Assembly: GCA_003231795.1 (NCBI GenBank)
Contig: QIJI01000424.1
Location: 1-7,050 of the forward strand
DNA: 7,050 nucleotides
From: Gammaproteobacteria bacterium
GTDB lineage: Bacteria > Pseudomonadota > Gammaproteobacteria > GCA-001735895
Direction: 5' to 3'
Below the pieces are notes generated by a model, which saw nothing but the letters and a program-made list of their open reading frames with translations, was not told the origin of the DNA and made no database searches. Shown one piece after another: positions 1 through 5,900 of this stretch. The first letter of the stretch is position 1. Each line of letters opens with the position of its first letter. A program made the position numbers and the translations under genes.

Positions 1-332
1 CCGAAGGCTTCAATCACTTTGCCGGCGGCGGCGGTACCGGTGTGTCCTTCGAGCAGCACCACACGGGTTGAGGCGATGTTCAATGCCAGACGTAGCAAGG
101 TCGCAATCAGCAAAATAGTAGGGAAAACCGTGAAATCGAGCGGTCTTAACGCGTACACCGAAACCAGCAACACCACCAGAGCGAAGGTGATGTTGAAAGT
201 AAACAACAGATCCAGTGCCATCGGTGGCAGTGGAACAACCACCATCGCCAACATCAGGATGACCACAACCGCTGCCCCCAACCCTTGCAGATTGAAAGAC
301 CTCATTTTCACTCCCAGGATGTCACTGGACAT
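1..332 (-). CDS. flhA: Flagellar export-gate protein FlhA, N-terminal fragment (runs off window)
   Basis: FlhA is the largest inner-membrane subunit of the flagellar type III export apparatus. Its membrane part helps couple proton flow to export, and its cytoplasmic part (outside this window) docks chaperone-substrate complexes. I translated 110 complete codons from the ATG at 332-330, and the frame is open to the window edge. Visible are hydrophobic segments at about residues 19-40 and 42-62, then a conserved stretch at about 70-110 containing LRLALNIASTR and LLEGHTGTAAAGKVIEAFG, which is characteristic of the FlhA/type III secretion V family. The start overlaps the flhB stop by one base (TGATG), and a GAGG sits 7 nt upstream inside the end of flhB, so the gene is probably translationally coupled to flhB. 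A second in-frame ATG at codon 10 is possible but has no better ribosome site. Identity is near certain; roughly the last 85% of the protein is missing. Confidence 0.95.
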   Translation of the reverse strand, partial: MSSDILGVKMRSFNLQGLGAAVVVILMLAMVVVPLPPMALDLLFTFNITFALVVLLVSVYALRPLDFTVFPTILLIATLLRLALNIASTRVVLLEGHTGTAAAGKVIEAF

Positions 333-1462
333 CAGGCTTCCTCGTCGGTCGGCATGTAAGGATCGGGGCGCAGCGGGATTTCAGTTCCGTTAGTGCGCGC
401 AATCCGTAACTGGAATACAAAGGCCAGAATCTGTGCCACCGCAAAAAACAGATGTGACGGAATTTCCTGATCGATGTTGCAGTTCGCGTAAAGCGCACGC
501 GCCAGGGGAGGTGCTTCAAAAATTTCGATATTGTGGAATACGGCAATTTCACGAATCTTGAGTGCAATCAAATCCTTACCCATGGCCAGAACCCGCGGCG
601 CGGCCATATTGTCGTGGTTGTACTTCAACGCCACTGCATAGTGAGTCGGATTGGTGATAATGACATCCGCTTCGGGCACCGCCTCCATCATTCGGCGTTG
701 CGCCATTTCCTGTTGCAATTGTCGAATCTTTGACCTGACCTCGGGTTTTCCCTCGGTATCCTTCATTTCGTCGCGTACTTCCTGCAAGGTCATTTTCAGT
801 TTCTGTGCGTGATCCCATAACTGGAACGGCACATCGATTGCGGCGATCAAAATCAGCGTCGAAGACACCACCAGAAAACTCAGTCCGATCAACCAGGCAC
901 CATTTTCCATTGCTAACACCAGGGGCTGCGATCCGAGGCCGAGAAAGTCATCGGACTTTGTCCACAGAAAGCTAGCCGCAACTACCGATACCACCAGAAA
1001 CTTGGCCAGTGCCTTGACCAGCTCCATCAGTCCTTTACTCGAAAATATGCGCTTGAAACCGCTGATTGGATTTATTCGATCGCCTTTGAACGCGAGCGCA
1101 TCCAGGCTGAAAGTCCAGCCGCCAATCGCTAGCGGCGTAAATAATGCGACGACGGTCATTAAAAATACAAATGGGCCGATTGCCATCATTGCTCCAGACA
1201 AGGCAAGGTCGAATTTTTCGAAAATGGCAGCCTGCGTAAACACGTCGCGTCGTGACAAGGTAAATCCCTGTGCCATTAAGTTGGATATGTGGTTGATCAT
1301 ATACCCACCCATGAACAGCAGGCCGATGGCGCCAAACACCATCACAGTCATTGAATTGAGTTCCTTGGAACGTGGGACCTGGCCCTTTTTCTTCGAATCA
1401 AGCAGTTTTTTCGGCGTCGGTTGTTCCGTTTTTTCCTGACCGTTTTCGCTTTCGTTTGCCAT
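332..1462 (-). CDS. flhB: Flagellar export switch protein FlhB
   Basis: FlhB is an inner-membrane component of the flagellar type III export gate that changes substrate specificity from rod/hook to filament proteins when FliK signals that the hook is long enough. The 376-residue product is close to the usual length. It opens with a charged cytoplasmic N-terminus containing EKTEQPTPKKLLDSKKKGQVPRS, followed by four hydrophobic segments at about 38-60, 90-115, 150-168 and 188-210. The soluble C-domain carries the autocleavage motif NPTH at residues 271-274 (bases 641-652), where FlhB family members cleave themselves between Asn and Pro. The Asn-Pro-Thr-His residues are intact, so a working switch is expected. 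The ATG at 1462 lies 12 nt after the fliR stop, with AAGGA overlapping that stop as ribosome site. The stop codon overlaps the flhA start. The paralogue FlhX lacks the N-terminal membrane domain and is excluded. Confidence 0.98.
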   Translation of the reverse strand: MANESENGQEKTEQPTPKKLLDSKKKGQVPRSKELNSMTVMVFGAIGLLFMGGYMINHISNLMAQGFTLSRRDVFTQAAIFEKFDLALSGAMMAIGPFVFLMTVVALFTPLAIGGWTFSLDALAFKGDRINPISGFKRIFSSKGLMELVKALAKFLVVSVVAASFLWTKSDDFLGLGSQPLVLAMENGAWLIGLSFLVVSSTLILIAAIDVPFQLWDHAQKLKMTLQEVRDEMKDTEGKPEVRSKIRQLQQEMAQRRMMEAVPEADVIITNPTHYAVALKYNHDNMAAPRVLAMGKDLIALKIREIAVFHNIEIFEAPPLARALYANCNIDQEIPSHLFFAVAQILAFVFQLRIARTNGTEIPLRPDPYMPTDEEA

Positions 1463-1474
1463 CGCCTGCGTTCC

Positions 1475-2248
1475 TTAAGGAGTCACAATCGACTGTGATA
1501 ACTGCATCGCCTGCAGCATCATTTGATTGATACGTGGCAGAAATCCGGGGAGCACCAGAATCAGAATAATGAAGCCCATGAACATGGTGACTGGAAAGCC
1601 GACCGAAAAGATATTCAACTGAGGCGCTGCACGCGTCATGACACCCATCGACAGCGTTATAACCAGCATCGAAATCAACGCTGGAATGGCAACCCAGAGT
1701 GCCCCGATAAACATTTGACTACCCCAGGAAAAAAGTGCCCAGTAACTGTCACGCTCTACCCCGCTCGGTGAAATGGGCAGGCTTTGAAAACTGCTCACGA
1801 CTAGCTGTATCAAGGTCAAATGACCTCCCAGCGCGAGAAACAACAAGGTACCGATAATAATAAAAAACTGCGATATCACCGGAACGTTGACTCCATTAGT
1901 TGGATCGACCATGGATGCGAAACCCAGGCCCATGCTCATTGCAATGGATTCGCCGGCAATCATCAGCGCACCGAACACCAGTTGCATCGTGAATCCCATC
2001 GACAGGCCAATCAGAATTTGTTGCACCGAAATCAATAGCCCCTGAACCGATAGCGCTTCAACCTGCGGTACCTCCGGTAACAGCGGTAATACCAGCACCG
2101 ACAACACAAAAGTCAAAATGATCTTGATCCGGGTCGGGACCAGTCGGGTACCGATAACTGGCATCGCCATCAACATGGCACCAATGCGCATCATCGGCCA
2201 GACAAGTGAACCAACGAAAGCAGTCGCCTGAGCAAAGTTAAATTCCAT
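1475..2248 (-). CDS. fliR: Flagellar export-gate protein FliR
   Basis: FliR is a polytopic inner-membrane protein that joins FliP and FliQ in the helical export-gate core of the basal body. The 257-residue product is normal in length and very hydrophobic, with membrane-type segments at about 10-30, 40-58, 70-98, 122-150, 176-202 and 212-238. The family-conserved stretch RAAPQLNIFSVGFP lies at about 206-219, and a GESIAMSMGLGFASMVDP block at about 99-116 is also typical of FliR. The ATG at 2248 follows the fliQ stop by only 3 nt, and no good Shine-Dalgarno sequence is visible, so reinitiation or coupling from fliQ is likely. It ends 12 nt before flhB. FliR and FlhB are physical partners in this family and are fused in some species; here they are separate genes. 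Confidence 0.97.
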   Translation of the reverse strand: MEFNFAQATAFVGSLVWPMMRIGAMLMAMPVIGTRLVPTRIKIILTFVLSVLVLPLLPEVPQVEALSVQGLLISVQQILIGLSMGFTMQLVFGALMIAGESIAMSMGLGFASMVDPTNGVNVPVISQFFIIIGTLLFLALGGHLTLIQLVVSSFQSLPISPSGVERDSYWALFSWGSQMFIGALWVAIPALISMLVITLSMGVMTRAAPQLNIFSVGFPVTMFMGFIILILVLPGFLPRINQMMLQAMQLSQSIVTP

Positions 2249-2251
2249 GAA

Positions 2252-2521
2252 TCAGCCGATCAGACTCGGAATCGAGATATAAAGACGGCGGGTAAAATCG
2301 AGTAACAGGTTCAGCATCCACGGGCCGGCGATCAAAATCGAAAGTAATAACACCATCAACTTTGGAATAAAGCTCAGTGTCTGTTCGTTAATCGAGGTCG
2401 CGGCCTGAAACATACCGATCAGCAGTCCGATAGCCAGCGCCGACAGTAACATCGGCGCGGTAATCATGGCGATTAGATAGAGCGCCTGTTGTGAAAGGTC
2501 GATGACCGTATCGGGAGACAT
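2252..2521 (-). CDS. fliQ: Flagellar export-gate protein FliQ
   Basis: FliQ is a small inner-membrane subunit of the export-gate core, present in several copies around FliP and FliR. At 89 residues it matches the family's usual length. It has two hydrophobic hairpin helices at about 14-38 and 52-76, separated by the strongly conserved segment QAATSINEQTLSFIPKL at about 39-55. The ATG at 2521 abuts the fliP stop with no spacing (TGAATG), and a GGGAG at the end of fliP provides the ribosome site about 6 nt upstream. Stop-start contact with fliP and a 3-nt gap to fliR suggest coupled synthesis of the three gate proteins. The homologous virulence-injectisome protein (SctS) is excluded by the flagellar neighbours. 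Confidence 0.97.
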   Translation of the reverse strand: MSPDTVIDLSQQALYLIAMITAPMLLSALAIGLLIGMFQAATSINEQTLSFIPKLMVLLLSILIAGPWMLNLLLDFTRRLYISIPSLIG

Positions 2522-3265
2522 TCAGGCTCCCACTAAAAAGCTTGATGCGAGGGTCCCCATGATTAACGCCCATCCATCAACCAGTACGAACAACATCAGC
2601 TTGAAGGGTAGCGAAACAATCATCGGAGACAACATCATCATACCCATCGACATCAGGACACTGGCGACCACCAGATCAATAATGACGAAGGGAATAAAAA
2701 TCAGGAACCCGATTTGAAACGCGGTCTTTAGCTCGCTCGTGACAAAGGCCGGCATCAGCAAAGTCAGCGGAGTTTTTTCGGGCGACTCGATTTCAGTGAT
2801 TCCGGCAATGTCGGCGAACATCCTGATATCGGTTTCGCGGGTTTGTGCGAGCATGAATGTTTTGAAAGGCTCGGTCGCAAGCCCGAGAGCATCCATGGCC
2901 GTAACCGAGCCACTCAAATAAGGTTGTACCGCCACCAGGTTTACCTGGTCAAATACGGGTGACATCACAAACAGGGTTAAAAACAATGCCAGACCGAGAA
3001 TAATCTGGTTCGATGGAGTTTGAGCGGTACCCAGTGCCTGACGCAGAATCGACAGCACGATAATAATCCGCGTGAACGAAGTCATCATCAGTAACAGAGC
3101 TGGCAACACTGTCAGCACGGTCATCAGTGCCAGTATTTCCAATTTTACCGAGTAAGTCTGCCCGTCGCCATTACCACCATCGATTGAAATAGCGGGTATC
3201 CCGACGGACTGGGCCTGTACCTCGGGAATAAGCAGCAGAAGAAATAATCCCGACATAATTTTCAC
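2522..3265 (-). CDS. fliP: Flagellar export-gate protein FliP
   Basis: FliP forms the pentameric heart of the flagellar export gate, assembled with FliR and FliQ and stabilised by FliO. The 247-residue product begins with a likely cleavable signal peptide (cleavage near VQA-Q, residues 16-19), as is usual for FliP and unlike injectisome SctR proteins. Hydrophobic segments follow at about 44-63, 86-108, 186-212 and 218-242. The conserved block with TSFTRIIIVLSILRQALGTAQ (about 62-82) and the second block FLIFIPFVIIDLVVASVLMSMG (about 187-208) match the two FliP signature regions. The start is taken as GTG at 3265, overlapping the fliO stop by 4 nt (GTGA), with GGGGGA 9 nt upstream. An in-frame ATG three codons later (3256) is less well placed for that ribosome site. 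It ends directly at the fliQ ATG. Confidence 0.97.
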   Translation of the reverse strand: MKIMSGLFLLLLIPEVQAQSVGIPAISIDGGNGDGQTYSVKLEILALMTVLTVLPALLLMMTSFTRIIIVLSILRQALGTAQTPSNQIILGLALFLTLFVMSPVFDQVNLVAVQPYLSGSVTAMDALGLATEPFKTFMLAQTRETDIRMFADIAGITEIESPEKTPLTLLMPAFVTSELKTAFQIGFLIFIPFVIIDLVVASVLMSMGMMMLSPMIVSLPFKLMLFVLVDGWALIMGTLASSFLVGA

Positions 3266-3678
3266 GATGTCCGATCCCCCATTAAACGCTGCAGTTTCTC
3301 GGCAAATACCGAGCTCACAGCTTGTTCACCCGGAGCCTCAACAGGTTGCGACAGGCTGTGCAACTTCTCGATACGACCAGGCGTCAAACCGAGCAATATC
3401 TGTTCTTCCCCAACTTGTATCAATACGATTCGATCCCTTGTTCCTATCGAAAGTCCGGCGATGATACGAATCAGGCCGTTTTGCGAATGCTGGTTCAGAT
3501 TGAATTTTTTAAGCAACCAGGCAAACAGGAATATCAGCGCCACTACCAGAATCAGGCCCCCGGTCAGTTTCAGCAAATATGGCGACGAAATAGGTTCCAG
3601 AGAGGTAATATTCGCGGTTTGAGCCTGCGCAGCAATAGAAGTGCCGAACAGCACGACGAAAGTCAAAAGTCGAAACAT
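3262..3678 (-). CDS. fliO: Flagellar biosynthesis protein FliO
   Basis: FliO is a bitopic inner-membrane protein that assists assembly and stability of FliP. It is the least conserved member of the export apparatus, so position supports the call. The 138-residue product has a hydrophobic N-terminus ending in an AQA-Q signal-type site at about 18-20, then one strong membrane helix at about 38-56 followed by basic residues (LLKKF). The cytoplasmic domain has the family-typical stretch SIGTRDRIVLIQVGEEQILLGLTPGRI at about 77-103. The ATG at 3678 shares its first base with the fliN stop (TAATG), and the fliO stop overlaps the fliP GTG start by 4 nt, so fliN-fliO-fliP look translationally chained. 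Only the charged C-terminal tail (about 110-138) lacks recognisable family features. Confidence 0.95.
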   Translation of the reverse strand: MFRLLTFVVLFGTSIAAQAQTANITSLEPISSPYLLKLTGGLILVVALIFLFAWLLKKFNLNQHSQNGLIRIIAGLSIGTRDRIVLIQVGEEQILLGLTPGRIEKLHSLSQPVEAPGEQAVSSVFAEKLQRLMGDRTS

Positions 3679-4136
3679 TAGCGCAGGTTTTTAATACGAT
3701 CAGCAGGACTGATAACGTCGGTCAGACGAATACCAAACTTTTCATTCACGACCACCACTTCACCATGGGCTACCAGGGTACCGTTCACCAGTACATCCAT
3801 CGGTTCACCGGCCAGACGATCGAGTTCTACGATCGACCCCTGATTGAGCTGTAGTAAATTCCGAATACTGAGTTGGGTACGTCCGATTTCCATTGCGATG
3901 GTAACCGGAATGTCGAGAATGACATCGAGTTTGACTTCACCCGAATTGGTATCCGGCGATTCGCTTAGTTGCTTCGCCGCAACCTGTTGGAAATCTATAT
4001 CAGCGTTATTTTCGACATCCTGCGCTTCTTCATTGGCTTGCGCATTATCTTTGTCAGCAGTCTGCTCTTCCATCGCAGCGGCCCAATCGTCGGACATCTC
4101 TTCCTGATCAACTGCCTGTTCTGTCTCATTACTCAT
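3678..4136 (-). CDS. fliN: Flagellar motor switch protein FliN
   Basis: FliN forms the lower rim of the C-ring with FliM, helps set rotation direction and docks the FliH-FliI export ATPase. The C-terminal half (about residues 68-150) is the SpoA domain shared with FliM, with recognisable stretches LDIPVTIAMEIGRTQLSI, LAGEPMDVLVNGTLVAHGEVVVV and FGIRLTDV. The N-terminal 60 or so residues are very acidic and low in complexity apart from a short DDWAAAMEEQ segment that resembles the conserved N-terminal patch of enterobacterial FliN. Two ATGs stand in tandem at 4139 and 4136. The AGGAG at 4144-4148 is only 4 nt from the first but 7 nt from the second, so I chose 4136 (152 residues; 153 if 4139). 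The stop overlaps the fliO start by one base. Confidence 0.96.
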   Translation of the reverse strand: MSNETEQAVDQEEMSDDWAAAMEEQTADKDNAQANEEAQDVENNADIDFQQVAAKQLSESPDTNSGEVKLDVILDIPVTIAMEIGRTQLSIRNLLQLNQGSIVELDRLAGEPMDVLVNGTLVAHGEVVVVNEKFGIRLTDVISPADRIKNLR

Positions 4137-4143
4137 CATTAGT

Positions 4144-4148
4144 CTCCT
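4144..4148 (-). promoter_or_regulatory. Ribosome binding site of fliN
   Basis: A strong AGGAG lies in the 14-nt fliM-fliN gap. Its distance to the tandem ATGs (4 nt to 4139, 7 nt to 4136) favours the second ATG as the main start. Confidence 0.75.
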
Positions 4149-4153
4149 ACAGA

Positions 4154-5170
4154 CTATTTTTGTTTCGCCAAAGCGTTTTTGATATCGAGATTTTCTGGGT
4201 CATATATCTCTACAATTTCCTCGACCTTAACTGCTGTACTACCCTGGTATTCACCATACTGACCCTTGATAATCGGCATTTCTTCAGCCAACACCATTAC
4301 CTGTTCGGGTAGATCGATCGGGATAATATCGCCGGCTTTAAAATTGATTAAATCGGATACTGGAATTTTCTTTTCAACAAAGATCGATGAAACATTAATC
4401 ATTGCATGCATCAGCTCCTGCTTTAACAAAACCGCCCAACGCTCGTCGACATCTCCGTGATCACTTTGCACGCCGGCGTCAAGCAGACTGCGAATGGGCT
4501 CGATCATCGAATAAGGGAAAACGATGTTGATATCGCCACCGCCACCGTCTAACTCGACATGAAATTTGGACACCACGACAACTTCGCTTGGACTCACAAT
4601 ATTGGCCATATGCGGATTAACTTCATGTTCGTGATAGCTAAAATTAACCGCCATTACGGGTTCCCAGGCTTTCACAAGGTCTACGAAACAGATATGTACT
4701 ACTTTTTCGATGACGCGCAATTCGGTATGAGTAAATTCACGTCCTTCAATCTTGGCGTGAATACTGCCGTTACCGCCGAAATAATTATCGACCAGAATAA
4801 ATACCAGTTTCGGGTCGAGCATGATCAAACCCGTACCACGCAAGGGAGACATTTTGATCATGCTCAAACTGGTGGGTACAAATAGCGACTGGATATATTC
4901 AGAAAATTTGAACATTTCAACGCCATTCACCGAGATCTCCGGTGATCGACGTAACATGTTGAAAAAGCTGATTCGGAAATAGCGAACAAAACGCTCATTG
5001 ATCATTTCCAGCGTCGGCAGACGACCCCGGATAATTCGTTCCTGATTATTAAAATCGAACGAGCTCGCTGAACCATCATCTGCAGCGTCCGAATCGGTCT
5101 CGATATCACCATCGTCAACACCGCCAAGCAATGCGTCGACTTCGTCCTGGCTGAGAATATCTGTGCTCAA
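4154..5170 (-). CDS. fliM: Flagellar motor switch protein FliM (TTG start)
   Basis: FliM is the C-ring protein that binds phosphorylated CheY and transmits the reversal signal to FliG and FliN. The 338-residue product has the complete family layout. An N-terminal CheY-P-binding peptide, LSQDEVDALL, lies at residues 6-15, followed by an acidic linker to about 40. The middle domain (about 45-235) includes the GGNG motif at 132-135. A C-terminal SpoA domain (about 250-325) packs with FliN. The intact CheY-binding peptide implies a chemotaxis-controlled motor. The start is TTG at 5170: an in-frame TAG, the fliL stop, lies only three codons upstream, no ATG or GTG is available near the conserved N-terminus, and AGGG sits 7 nt upstream. 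Weak TTG initiation may limit or couple FliM output. Confidence 0.97.
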   Translation of the reverse strand: MSTDILSQDEVDALLGGVDDGDIETDSDAADDGSASSFDFNNQERIIRGRLPTLEMINERFVRYFRISFFNMLRRSPEISVNGVEMFKFSEYIQSLFVPTSLSMIKMSPLRGTGLIMLDPKLVFILVDNYFGGNGSIHAKIEGREFTHTELRVIEKVVHICFVDLVKAWEPVMAVNFSYHEHEVNPHMANIVSPSEVVVVSKFHVELDGGGGDINIVFPYSMIEPIRSLLDAGVQSDHGDVDERWAVLLKQELMHAMINVSSIFVEKKIPVSDLINFKAGDIIPIDLPEQVMVLAEEMPIIKGQYGEYQGSTAVKVEEIVEIYDPENLDIKNALAKQK

Positions 5171-5177
5171 AACCGGG

Positions 5178-5181
5178 CCCT
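5178..5181 (-). promoter_or_regulatory. Ribosome binding site of fliM, overlapping the fliL stop
   Basis: AGGG overlaps the last two bases of the fliL TAG stop and lies 7 nt before the TTG start of fliM. It is a modest ribosome site that supports the TTG choice and suggests ribosomes finishing fliL help start fliM. Confidence 0.6.
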
Positions 5182-5692
5182 ACTGCATTACAAAACTGGT
5201 AAAAAAGACGTTGTCAACTTCGCCACCTGTACCAAATTTATTGATCACCGACTGTACCGTTTCGAGCGCTGACTTCTGCAGTCGTTCCTTGCCTTCGATG
5301 ACCCGCAGATCGGCTGAATTCTGTTGTCCGAACAGAACCACCAGGTTGTTTCGAATCAACGGCTTGTGTTTTTCCAGTTCTTCAGCGACATCGTCATCAA
5401 AGGTCAGTACCTGTATCGATATCTGCAGGAATCCAACGGGGTCATCGGGTGCGAGATTAACCGTAAACGGCGGTTTCAAGTCGATGTAGGTGGCATCGTC
5501 CCAGGAAACTTCAGCGGGCTCGTCTACTTCTGCATCCGCGGTATCGGTACTCGAACCTACCATCATCAAAGTGCCGCCAATCGAACCACCGATCAGTAAA
5601 ATCACACCAAGAATGATAAATATCAGTTTCTTTTTACCACCCGCTGGTTTCTCCTCTTCATCAGCGTTTTCGTTGATCTCTTCTTCCGCCAT
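5180..5692 (-). CDS. fliL: Flagellar basal-body-associated protein FliL
   Basis: FliL is a single-pass inner-membrane protein around the stator units that supports torque and stator function. The 170-residue product has an acidic cytoplasmic N-terminus (1-20), a basic GKKK stop before one membrane helix at about 22-46, a variable acidic periplasmic linker (48-66), and a periplasmic FliL domain to the C-terminus. Conserved features are YIDLKPPFTVNL at about 69-80, RNNLVVLFGQQ at about 114-124, and the terminal VFFTSFVMQ, a typical ending for FliL of polar-flagellated gammaproteobacteria. The ATG at 5692 has GAGG at 5701-5704, 8 nt upstream. It is the first gene of the operon, just downstream of the sigma-54 promoter, and its stop is 9 nt before the fliM TTG. 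Confidence 0.96.
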   Translation of the reverse strand: MAEEEINENADEEEKPAGGKKKLIFIILGVILLIGGSIGGTLMMVGSSTDTADAEVDEPAEVSWDDATYIDLKPPFTVNLAPDDPVGFLQISIQVLTFDDDVAEELEKHKPLIRNNLVVLFGQQNSADLRVIEGKERLQKSALETVQSVINKFGTGGEVDNVFFTSFVMQ

Positions 5693-5700
5693 GAGTATTT

Positions 5701-5704
5701 CCTC
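5701..5704 (-). promoter_or_regulatory. Ribosome binding site of fliL
   Basis: GAGG with 8-nt spacing to the fliL ATG at 5692. It supports that start over the out-of-frame ATG that overlaps the ribosome site itself. Confidence 0.75.
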
Positions 5705-5727
5705 ATTTTTACTATTACCTGTCTCGT

Positions 5728-5743
5728 AGCAATCCCTATGCCA
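5728..5743 (-). promoter_or_regulatory. Sigma-54 (RpoN) -24/-12 promoter of the fliL operon
   Basis: The minus strand reads TGGCATAGGGATTGCT, which has the invariant GG and GC dinucleotides of the -24/-12 elements separated by exactly 10 nt and matches the TGGCAC-N5-TTGCA/T consensus closely. A start would fall near 5717, about 25 nt before the fliL ATG, leaving room for the GAGG ribosome site. RpoN control of the fliL operon is established for polar-flagellated gammaproteobacteria such as Pseudomonas and Vibrio. That this particular site is active is inferred. Confidence 0.88.
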
Positions 5744-5761
5744 ATATTGTTTTTCTATTTA

Positions 5762-5774
5762 AATCAAATACTTA
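5762..5774 (+). promoter_or_regulatory. Putative IHF binding site upstream of the fliL promoter
   Basis: AATCAAATACTTA matches the IHF consensus WATCAANNNNTTR at every defined position. It is embedded in AT-rich sequence between the -24 element and the candidate activator repeats, centred roughly 50 bp upstream of the predicted start. IHF commonly bends DNA in this interval at sigma-54 promoters so that a distant activator can touch polymerase. The match is short and AT-rich, so chance remains possible. Confidence 0.55.
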
Positions 5775-5789
5775 ACCAGAGATGCGAGC

Positions 5790-5817
5790 AATCAGGCATT
5801 ATTTTGACGGCCTGATT
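5790..5817. repeat. Perfect inverted repeat, candidate activator site
   Basis: Two 8-bp arms, AATCAGGC (5790-5797) and GCCTGATT (5810-5817), are exact reverse complements with a 12-bp spacer. The centre is about 86 bp upstream of the predicted sigma-54 start, in the usual range for enhancer sites of bacterial enhancer-binding proteins. It lies upstream of the fliL start and past the fliK terminator, so a role as DNA site is more likely than as RNA hairpin. The binding protein is unknown. Confidence 0.5.
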
Positions 5818-5828
5818 TCCGGCACTAA

Positions 5829-5856
5829 GACAATAACCTGTCAATTAACCGGTTAA
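5829..5856. repeat. Clustered direct and inverted repeats, candidate FleQ/FlrC-type enhancer
   Basis: On the plus strand GACAATAACC (5829-5838) and GTCAATTAACC (5840-5850) form an imperfect direct repeat offset by about one helical turn. The segment also contains GACA-N6-TGTC (5829-5842) and the perfect 12-bp palindrome TTAACCGGTTAA (5845-5856). The GTCAAT half resembles the left half of the FleQ box GTCANTAAATTGAC. The cluster is about 110-140 bp upstream of the predicted fliL start. Assignment to a particular activator is inference. Confidence 0.4.
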
Positions 5857-5864
5857 GCGAATTC

Positions 5865-5889
5865 AAAAAAAAGCGGCTCGAAAGCCGCC
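5865..5889 (-). terminator. Rho-independent terminator of the fliK transcription unit
   Basis: On the minus strand a perfect 6-bp GC-rich stem, GCGGCT/AGCCGC (5873-5878 with 5883-5888), closes a TTCG tetraloop and is followed at once by eight T (5872-5865). It begins 12 nt after the fliK stop. No T-run follows the stem on the plus strand, so it acts in one direction only. It separates fliK from the fliL operon and explains why fliL has its own promoter. Confidence 0.92.
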
Positions 5890-5900
5890 AAAGGGGGTGT

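Noticed and set aside
19..393. Open frame of 124 codons on the plus strand
   Set aside because: It lies antisense to flhA and the end of flhB, both of which are clearly coding. Its product has no recognisable domain and looks like a frame shadow.
1002..1439. Open frame of 145 codons on the plus strand
   Set aside because: It is fully antisense to the well-conserved flhB coding region, has no visible ribosome site of note and no recognisable protein features.
5816..5844. Possible sigma-70 promoter: TTGACA on the minus strand at 5839-5844
   Set aside because: At the standard 17-bp spacing the -10 position reads CGGAAA, which is nothing like TATAAT, and the hexamer falls inside the repeat cluster.
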